64,000 nt of DNA from Bugula neritina. Taxonomy: Eukaryota; Bryozoa; Gymnolaemata; Cheilostomatida; Bugulidae. The notes below the pieces were generated by a model that worked only from the letters and a program-made list of their open reading frames with translations, made no database searches and had not been told where the DNA came from. Location of the stretch: contig OZ037771.1 in NCBI GenBank assembly GCA_964035545.1, forward strand, positions 7,668,690 to 7,732,689, given 5' to 3'. The position numbers and the translations under genes are program-made. This document shows, in pieces, positions 59,701 to 61,677 of this stretch; position 1 is the stretch's first letter, and each line of letters starts with the position of its first letter.

Positions 59701-59774
59701 ATTGTATACGGACCTGTTTGTGAAGCTGCTGCTGTTACTTCATCCTCAGAACTGGTTACAGAGTTGGTAGCCAT
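32564..59774 (-). CDS. Gene C: complete LRR-Roc-COR-caspase protein (1264 aa)
   Basis: Exons in transcript order: 59681-59774, 58828-59062, four LRR cassettes (57144-57281, 55978-56115, 55595-55732, 52615-52752), 45254-47127, 45037-45105, 44705-44877, 43496-43663, 42739-42958, 42449-42610, 34114-34223, 32564-32701. The sum is 3795 bp, in frame throughout. Protein and introns are very close to gene B, but it has two fewer cassettes (eight cassette LRRs) and its introns hold a Ty3/gypsy element, a LINE, a SINE and a hAT-type element, stretching the gene to 27 kb. All catalytic residues are kept. Whether transcripts still splice across the long introns cannot be told from sequence. Confidence 0.85.
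33004..34015. repeat. Large minisatellite, about 16-bp unit, in the last intron of gene C
   Basis: Dozens of units like TATGACTATATTATAC over about 1 kb, interrupted by a SINE at 33206-33426. The orthologous arrays in gene B (12005-12733) are much shorter. Confidence 0.9.
33206..33426 (-). mobile_element. tRNA-derived SINE, 221 bp
   Basis: On the minus strand it starts GGGAGCAGCCGTAGTC and shows an RNA polymerase III A box (TAGTCTAGGGG) and B box (GGCTCGACCCC) at tRNA-like spacing. A tRNA-unrelated body with GGAAGAGCATCCAGTC follows, then a T-rich tail. A perfect 17-bp direct repeat, TGACTATATGATACTAT, flanks it (33189-33205 and 33427-33443), as expected of LINE-mediated insertion. Confidence 0.8.
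34114..34223 (-). CDS. Gene C caspase p10 exon
   Basis: 110 bp, phase 1 to 0. Codes SASMRFHDGGSLLIRTL. The Arg of SMR fits the p10 arginine of the caspase Asp-binding pocket. The acceptor AG (34224-34225) is only some 35 bp from the Ty3/gypsy insertion at 34260. Confidence 0.8.
34260..34668 (+). repeat. 5' LTR of the Ty3/gypsy element
   Basis: Starts TGTGGTAG, ends CACTACA. Contains AATAAAGTATC poly(A) signal near 34580. Identical in length and, by eye, in sequence to 41461-41869. Confidence 0.95.
34670..34687 (+). promoter_or_regulatory. Primer-binding site, tRNA-Leu
   Basis: TGGTGGCAGCGGTGGGAT, one base after the LTR, is complementary to the 3' end of animal tRNA-Leu(AAG type) including CCA. 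It would prime minus-strand DNA synthesis. Confidence 0.8.
34724..35593 (+). CDS. gag: Gag of the Ty3/gypsy element
   Basis: 289 residues from an ATG at 34724. A capsid-like region with FSGEEDVEQFITEFSD and the usual helical Gag pattern is followed by one CCHC zinc knuckle, CWGCGSGGHFLRSC, near the C-terminus. The 3' end overlaps pol, which is in the -1 frame, so Pol is expected as a Gag-Pol fusion by frameshifting. Confidence 0.9.
   Translation: MADEVVDAPRQEPAAIEEDHIGGPALPMDRYHLRAPTFSGEEDVEQFITEFSDVADICGWPNRVTLIQLRLCLTGPAKPYGISQNVGDIFEAIRARFGLTARDARVQLQSLRRNPKTNLREHATVVERLAQVAYSDLPADGRQSLALDAFLQSINNLGLKQHLLVAEVETMERALRLGNAYFQADSASRPGATVQQVGADDVSTSSTKTAVQVAAAAADESSLTTSLIRELLAEFRQLRQQATAERPKRSSVAVADRRGPVCWGCGSGGHFLRSCPRGSGRRLNSDGPR
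35569..35612 (+). promoter_or_regulatory. Predicted -1 ribosomal frameshift signal
   Basis: Slippery heptamer G UUA AAC (35569-35575) lies in the gag frame 16 nt before the gag stop codon. Six bases later comes a perfect 11-bp stem (35582-35592 with 35602-35612) and a 9-base loop. Shifting -1 here enters the pol frame exactly. The stem includes part of the gag stop codon. Confidence 0.75.
35575..40119 (+). CDS. pol: Pol of the Ty3/gypsy element
   Basis: Continuous -1 frame from the slip site to 40119, over 1500 codons. There is no ATG at the start of the open frame, which fits translation as Gag-Pol. Domains in order: aspartic protease with LLDTGCTTN (about 36060), RT with YLDDVIV (about 37355), RNase H with ILDTDASN (about 37792), integrase with an HHCC zinc region (about 38590-38710) and D, D, E catalytic residues (VAVDLVG, IHSDQGAQF, VVERNN), then a GPY-type C-terminal module (FVGPYCVIE). 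It ends in a Pro/Glu-rich tail of roughly 150 residues. No frame damage and no envelope gene. Confidence 0.93.
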   Translation, partial: QRRPTVTSAYRGPEFNPPRQRLRPPPHRVRRPPSPEWQVPRRVSRPQGPPIPPAWALKNRFEGLLDEGVNDEWEHNRDFPRLPTRASVREFTRPPVCERDRDVPCPPMQRRRPPRNRKAQVHPQFHAHEVSPQETNRSVSAQPYGSSYFLPGKIAGKAATFLLDTGCTTNLLSRRLFDTLSAKDRASLEPYEGERGTLADGSCIPFYGVIQLTGRVRDQMISETFIVSQLKEDAILGMPFLKRHRCYIDFSKSAVVMAGRELACVDRFGRPLVGGVQVVQRCTVPGRSRATVRCRVNCREISELGVVEGALGGVQLANSLNRLDERREFLVQCVNPFTEPVELPAGSLVGKFHSVQEEDVGPALETAGGARGVPTRDGRGPVPEHVAELYEDACDGCESKRERLEMARLLSEYKDVFSCGDHDMGLTETVRHEIPLAAGMVPIRQPTRRLGPEKEREVSRQVQDLLNRDLIEPGHGAWSSPVVLVRKKDGSWRFCVDYRRLNSVTIQDAYPLPRIDESLDALAGSKFFSTLDLLSGYWQVPLSPEAQDKAAFITRDGLWKWKVLPFGLTSAPATFQRLMEQVLSGLHWKTLLIYLDDVIVISPDFDTHVSRLREVFDRLRAANLKLKPSKCALLQREVKYLGHVVGRDGVATDPEKVRAVRDWAVPVDLSELRAFLELVGYYRQYIPDFAGIAQPLNRLTAKGVRWQWTQAEQKAFDHLKDRLVEAPILAYPDPAKEYILDTDASNHNVGAVLSQVQDGREVVVAYYSKALSAPEKNYCTTRRELLAVVKAVKHFRPYLYGRTFRLRTDHASLIWLCRRAEPSSQVARWLEILAEFSYRIEHRPGKKHGNADGLSRRQADGCKQCQNIERRDGGPPRSDVEAQLGKAGVYSWEEGQLLSESPNKAVNNLHANPTLLRNVRELCRLQSTLPGVVADLVRAKKEGRRPSEAEQRVKSTEFKYFCDRWDSLRFNSDGLLTITLAVGTNRSERERVVCPSALRRELIWDTHKQAHAGASRVIRCLQLQWFWPGMTRDVRLRVRKCEVCQASKHGRPTETAGRRRLHAGRPWQVVAVDLVGPMPTTAKGNNWILVLTDHFTRWSDALAIPDASAPSVARALDQQVFCYFGLPEQIHSDQGAQFQSQLMSDLCRMWGVNQSRTTPYHPQGNGVVERNNRMLGDSLRSLLIGRSQEEWDLVLPQIMRAYRSTPHSSTLETPNFLMLGRETRVPEHVTYHVPNPESNVHDYVDKLVKRMGTAHEVLREQQWQVRSGDSDDPPLYKVGDWVWMTSHRRRRGQAAKLQPKFVGPYCVIEVMPNHTYKVERSGQVSVQNEARLKPHWASPDAAGQAPPLLEPARRPPMRGRPMAYREIEEILPDQDGAADAPADQPQPPPPQEEEVDTPEDLSEPAPPPVEPVDRPIVPDEMAIPQNHEEEAAGGGPPVLVDPPVLATPPVVEESPVVANSPVQLERSQRTRAPPSYLKDFLCDAVEKHPAAIIKEIWGDEQLRVAFPRYKETQL
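40120..41460 (+). other. Long 3' non-coding region of the Ty3/gypsy element
   Basis: 1.34 kb between the pol stop and the 3' LTR without coding sequence. It holds a GAAAGGGG run directly before TGTTATAC (40190-40205), a 59-bp tandem repeat (40821-41005) and C-rich runs near 41075-41130. No typical purine tract abuts the 3' LTR. Confidence 0.7.
40821..41005 (+). repeat. 59-bp tandem repeat, three units
   Basis: Each unit has GAAGTAATATTAAAGATTCC then GCATGAAGT and a purine-rich A/G run. Spacing is 59 bp between units (40831, 40890, 40949). Confidence 0.85.
41461..41869 (+). repeat. 3' LTR of the Ty3/gypsy element
   Basis: Copy of 34260-34668, with which it appears identical over 409 bp. Confidence 0.95.
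42449..42610 (-). CDS. Gene C caspase p20/p10 linker and first p10 strand
   Basis: 162 bp, phase 1 to 1, the same layout as 13550-13711 in gene B. The linker between the catalytic Cys and the p10 strand DDLLILHSCFE is Ser/Gln-rich. Confidence 0.75.
42739..42958 (-). CDS. Gene C caspase p20 exon 2, catalytic His and Cys
   Basis: 220 bp, phase 0 to 1. Catalytic His codon at 42875-42877 in FAHGANG; catalytic Cys codon at 42746-42748 in QACRVG. Encodes the same residues as gene B, apart from silent changes. Confidence 0.85.
43000..43268. mobile_element. Insertion of about 265 bp present in gene C and absent from gene B
   Basis: Aligning this intron with 14090-14110 of gene B shows extra sequence in gene C between ACAAACTCAA and CAAGCAAGC. 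No family recognised; possible CAA duplication at the ends. Confidence 0.4.
43496..43663 (-). CDS. Gene C caspase p20 exon 1
   Basis: 168 bp, phase 0 at both ends. Same motifs as gene B (RGRALIINNNKY, ERLGSSYDVDN, KQKDLTAE), with Gln replaced by Glu before the pocket Arg. Confidence 0.85.
43902..44208. mobile_element. 307-bp foldback MITE in a gene C intron
   Basis: Imperfect inverted repeats of about 56 bp (CCCATCATTCACACTTACC at the left, GTAAGCGCGAATGAAGGG at the right), flanked by TAA on both sides (43899-43901, 44209-44211). A 3-bp TAA target suggests a PIF/Harbinger-type MITE. A truncated copy sits at 14692 in gene B. Confidence 0.65.
44341..44680. repeat. 32-bp tandem repeat, about 10.5 units
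   Basis: Units contain GAGCCAAGGCTATACAGAGA, with alternating variants (GAGAGG, GAAAGG). Gene B has about 4.5 units at the same place. It lies directly beside the acidic-linker exon. Confidence 0.9.
44705..44877 (-). CDS. Gene C acidic linker exon
   Basis: 173 bp, phase 1 to 0. Contains DVSDEEEG as in gene B. Donor AAG|GTTTGT. Confidence 0.7.
45037..45105 (-). CDS. Gene C 69-bp exon after COR
   Basis: Phase 1 at both ends. Same helix (FQLSGDELQKLSDF-type) as gene B. Confidence 0.7.
45254..47127 (-). CDS. Gene C Roc-COR exon
   Basis: 1874 bp, one codon shorter than gene B (one Gly lost just before the Roc domain). P-loop GRSLSGKTS, DFGG, THRD and the COR signature are kept, with scattered substitutions elsewhere. 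The near-identity with gene B over 1.9 kb points to recent duplication or gene conversion. Confidence 0.85.
47457..48580 (+). mobile_element. Degenerate Tc1/mariner element, right end lost
   Basis: Left terminal repeat TACAGCCATGCGTAAAAG at 47457. Plus-strand remnant near 48170 reads RVAEIKPTDMVNLARTVINA, the C-terminal part of a Tc1-type transposase. The right terminal repeat present in gene B (19270-19300) is deleted here. Confidence 0.7.
48797..49468 (+). CDS. LINE ORF1 protein
   Basis: 223 residues from the ATG at 48797 (ACACCATGC); an in-frame TTG further upstream is less likely as a start. A coiled-coil region (LQQLKKINNRIEIIEEKVDS and following heptads) occupies roughly residues 20-90. 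A basic C-terminal part with YRNKSKKSIIVKF and KELGYKTASKIYINE resembles the RNA-binding and C-terminal modules of L1-like ORF1 proteins. It would bind element RNA as a trimer; that is inference from the family. Confidence 0.8.
   Translation: MPPKTRTDSTASDIDATMKEILQQLKKINNRIEIIEEKVDSIESSLNYHTEWKEVKEDMDQIKNTIPALKGKMEEHEIEKANKMAEIQGVPHHQDESLKDIVTKLAELNDVHLTPVNIDMVYRNKSKKSIIVKFIQTHICQDFIRSFKAKKNKSLTSKELGYKTASKIYINEYLLYPTRQLFHKVREYKKENNFKFAWTINQKVFLRETEGSKAIHIKSLSDL
49525..52386 (+). CDS. LINE ORF2: endonuclease and reverse transcriptase
   Basis: 953 residues starting 56 nt after the ORF1 stop. The N-terminal apurinic-type endonuclease has HCNIRSL, AISETFL, ITGDINIDIL and ISDHFPV. The RT domain has NYRPISILPV, FIDFSKAFDTINH, GVPQGSILGP and the catalytic FADD at about 51588. 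A C-terminal domain follows. All key residues and the frame are intact, so the copy could be active or recently so. Confidence 0.92.
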   Translation: MELCNTSKHFTIDDLNNISCNDFRVLHCNIRSLRKNFNNLLELLSIVNCSFHVIAISETFLYSNECNYFPISNYSYIGSCRDSRAGGCGIYVHSGLAVIEKLEPLIEGSEAISLLVAGLDEVPLRITAIYRQPSSDTGRFTDDLHNFLHSISHTDHNHIITGDINIDILKQESDSYTDLLHQYSYTHLIEHPTRTTQTSSSCIDHIAINFYSSNVISGTLDKDISDHFPVFAFFENLVQPKSQTFKRRSYRSLCDIQLKQEFQNCDWSKLVFKHNDPIVAYRNFLNETSHIFNKLAPFQERTFHFNRKKVNNWITDRLKKEIHKKDRLFSQHKAFPYSPKLKQAYIKQRNKVSTLIKQAKYNYYDKLISNQADSRKLWNTINNACGRKSTSPSFPVKLKADSEIITHHTEIANYINNYFTNIGKNLADKIPSVPEIPVNAKDCPSFYFQLVDKNRVLTELKNLNENKSEGLDLIPARLVKQSATYLCQPLTHIINLIIKSGVIPNELKVAKILPFYKNKGDKLLCSNYRPISILPVYSKILEKIICKQLNEHLNLHKILSVSQFGFQQKKGAQDALIKFSDQSFKALNDSSVILGIFIDFSKAFDTINHNILLQKLRDYNFDSHSISLIQNYLTNRTQHVIIENSISNSLHITCGVPQGSILGPVLFLLYINDLATHCPLFDTILFADDTNLFWKSKDLNADIGNINSSLNKVNNWCIANKLTLNLTKTNYIIVKNYQKNFVLNSTIHIDNIPLSPSSEIKFLGVVIDINLNWCAHINSLRTQLNKVTGMIYLASKFLPYKALILLYNSLINSKLTYCLEAWGNAPKTHLNKLLLIQKRIIRIIFHKSPTEHTSPLFIKAEILPIDLLYIYRLCLLGHSAYYTPSHTKQPPNYLTRHSELSLPLPLSNSAAGHRQVSYQMSSNWNKLPLTLRHHQSFATFKILLKKHLLKSLT
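52573..52605 (+). repeat. (AAAC)n tail of the LINE
   Basis: About eight AAAC units after AATAAAG. It ends directly at the intron sequence next to the LRR exon donor. Confidence 0.85.
52615..52752 (-). CDS. Gene C LRR cassette exon 4
   Basis: 138 bp, phase 2. Variable segments read LVVSGNKL and LRLRGCDL. Its splice donor GTGAGTTAT is followed directly by the inserted LINE. Confidence 0.8.
53310..53540 (+). mobile_element. RTE-type LINE fragment in gene C
   Basis: Short piece matching the 3' part of the other RTE fragments (around GATGTGATTAGATAACAG). Lies next to the hAT-type insertion. Confidence 0.45.
53552..55209. mobile_element. hAT-type non-autonomous element, 1.66 kb
   Basis: Ends CAGTGGCTCCCAGCC and, inverted, CAGTGGTTCCCAGCC, typical of hAT elements. 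A perfect 8-bp target duplication, GTCTAGGC, lies on both sides (53544-53551, 55210-55217). The empty site is preserved at about 56996. No transposase. A second inverted-repeat element is nested inside. Confidence 0.8.
54020..54675. mobile_element. Foldback element nested in the hAT-type element
   Basis: The left arm (about 54026-54230) and right arm (about 54485-54672) are imperfect inverted copies, with matching outer ends (ACTGGCACACTG and CAGTGTGCCGG) and matching AATGTGCCATTTTTAC. No coding potential. Confidence 0.6.
55595..55732 (-). CDS. Gene C LRR cassette exon 3
   Basis: 138 bp, phase 2. Variable segments read LDVTENKL and LHLEHCDL. Confidence 0.8.
55978..56115 (-). CDS. Gene C LRR cassette exon 2
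   Basis: 138 bp, phase 2. Variable segments read LVVSGNML and LHLRGCDL. 383 bp from exon 3. Confidence 0.8.
56270..57010 (+). mobile_element. RTE-type LINE fragment in a gene C intron
   Basis: Contains RMGVAWDKW and LYGNETWSV (56558-56812) as in the gene A and B copies, with stops upstream. The FADDV motif is altered by a substitution (TTTCCAGATGATG). Confidence 0.6.
57144..57281 (-). CDS. Gene C LRR cassette exon 1
   Basis: 138 bp, phase 2. Variable segments read LVVSRNKL and LHLQFCDL. Two extra changes occur in the framework (LHKL, LHALPD). Confidence 0.8.
57282..58827 (-). other. Gene C intron between exon 2 and the first LRR cassette
   Basis: Homologous to 2947-4477 in gene A. No coding feature. 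Confidence 0.55.
58828..59062 (-). CDS. Gene C exon 2: N-terminal region leading into the LRRs
   Basis: 235 bp, phase 1 to 2. Same WWRHSG and CSGHVITDLKIEG motifs. Donor GTAAGT. Confidence 0.75.
59681..59774 (-). CDS. Gene C exon 1 (start codon exon)
   Basis: 94 bp, ATG at 59772-59774 in the context AACAACATGG, ending G|GTAAAA as in genes A and B. Confidence 0.75.
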
Positions 59775-60639
59775 GTTGTTTCTAGTACCAGATACTACAA
59801 TGTAATACTAATGTATGTACTGTGAATAGAGTATGAGATAGTATACAATGTATGTATATTGAGTGAAAGGGTGTGTAGAGGAAGTAGAATAGTAAACAGT
59901 AGAGAGACAGTCAAGTAAAACATAAGTAGGGTGAACGAAGGAACAAATTCATTCATAGCTTTGTCAGCTATTTGATTTTGATCTAGATTTTTCAAATAAA
60001 AAACCTTCAACTGTAACTTGGAAGTTACATTTTTAGTAAAATATTTCTTTATTACTAGACAAATCAATTTGAAATTATAGTTCATCTAAAGTTGCCTGAA
60101 AATTCCCAGTAACAGTTGGCGTAGACATAAAAAAATAACCAAGTTGACAATTCAGCGTACTAAATAGAAATGATATAGGTAGGCAAACTACAAAAATAAA
60201 TCATTAATTTGTTCTCATAAAAGAAACTGCGAAGACAGAAAAGGTGTCTTAAGATATCAACGTCAGCTTTTGCATTTCAAAAGTAGTCACTGACAAGTTT
60301 CTGATTTGTCAGACTTGAAAGTATAATATTAATATAAATTATAATGCATATCAATTTATATAGCACCAAATTGATAAATCATTGTAATGAATGTCATTCT
60401 ACTTACTAATACTGACTCTAAATATTGTGCTTATACTTATAGTAACACTAATAAGTAAAAAGTAATATTATCATAATTATAAGACTTAGTAATGCTCATT
60501 GATATTCATACGGTAAGTGTTAGAGTATGTGCAGATAGTTTAAAATATATGTAAGCTAGTATTATTAAAACTATTAGACATATTATAACTATAAAACTGA
60601 GAGTATAATTATTGGTATACGTTTGATTATTAGGACTAT
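59775..60639. other. Upstream region of gene C
   Basis: The first 160 bp or so match the gene A and B upstream regions. Beyond about 59940 the similarity stops, so the distal upstream region of C is different. Nothing coding is seen. Confidence 0.5.
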
Positions 60640-60906
60640 TGTAGTAATTTATGTAACTACTATGCGTGGGTTCCTAGCTTGTAATTATGTCTATTTATCT
60701 ACACCAATAAAGTATTTAGGTAAAAGCTTCCAAGTTTATTTACTACTAATTATATAAAAGATATAGCACGTACACAGATTAGAGATTACATCTTCGCTTA
60801 GTTAACACGCTCTCTCTACTGCAAAACTACTACTAACTAAGGCCTATCACGTGACGCACTTGGATAGGCTGAAGGAATGCGGGGGACGCGCGTATTACGT
60901 CCTCAC
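60640..60906 (-). mobile_element. LTR of the 12227-12579 family, cut by the next element
   Basis: Shares TGTAGTAATTT and the following pattern with 12227. The other end stops a few bases short of the expected CACTACA, where the next retrotransposon LTR begins, so it served as an insertion site. Confidence 0.45.
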
Positions 60907-61508
60907 TGTTGTGTTGTTTGACTCGCTATTATACAACCAACGGCACAAAGCCACTCTGTTGCCTGAACTTTCTCAAGGTTCACCCGTCTATGTCAGAGAC
61001 ACTAAGAAACAGGGCACAGTTCTGGCAAGTGTAGCTCCACACTCATACACGGTTAAAACTGAAACAGGAGTTATACGCCGAAACAGAAGTGCGTTGGTAG
61101 ATCTTCGGGAAGAGGACCCCGTGGTGCTCAAACCAAAAGCTCCTCCGCCGGTTCCTATGAGTGCAGAGGTGCTTGGTCCAAAAGCTAACAAAAAAGCCAA
61201 TCCATCAGGAACGCAGGCATCCGGAACATTGGTCGCAGAGGGCTCGGGTACGTCTTTGGCCCATACAGCCAGTCCAACGGTTCCGGGTAGGTTTGGTGCT
61301 CTATCCAGAGAGCGAAGATTGCCCCGGAGATTTGATGACTATGTGATGAATTAACATCCAGACGATCTAACCACGGAGACACTCGTGCCTTCTATGAAAC
61401 AATCATAAAAATACATATTGTCATGTTTTTTCTTACTATTGTCAATCTTAATTAATAGCATACGTGATTACATATAAATGTTTTTTGTAACCCACTTAGA
61501 AAGGGGGA
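60907..61508 (+). mobile_element. Deleted Ty3/gypsy element: 26 bp of LTR fused to the end of pol
   Basis: 60907-60932 equals the first 26 bp of the LTR at 61509. It runs straight into the C-terminal part of a pol gene (about 60933-61354, with ELSQGSPVYVRD and a final RFDDYVMN). Then come a spacer and a purine tract AGAAAGGGGGA (61498-61508) before the LTR. Everything from gag to most of integrase is deleted. Confidence 0.7.
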
Positions 61509-61653
61509 TGTTGTGTTGTTTGACTCGCTATTATTCACCGCGAGACTCGTTGAGCTCGGGGATTTTCCTACTAGCTAGAATTGAAATAAATCACGATAAT
61601 TATCAGCTTAGACTCAATCCAACGTTGTTGTACTCTTACGCACCAATCACACA
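61509..61653 (+). repeat. 145-bp LTR shared by the deleted and the intact element
   Basis: Starts TGTTGTGTT and ends ATCACACA. Preceded by a purine tract and followed by a primer-binding site, so it serves both as 3' LTR to the left and 5' LTR to the right. Confidence 0.75.
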
Positions 61654-61667
61654 TGGTGGCAGCAGTT
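61654..61667 (+). promoter_or_regulatory. Primer-binding site of the second Ty3/gypsy element
   Basis: TGGTGGCAGCAGTT directly after the LTR. It differs by one base over the first 13 from the tRNA-Leu site at 34670. Confidence 0.6.
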
Positions 61668-61677
61668 AAAACTAATA

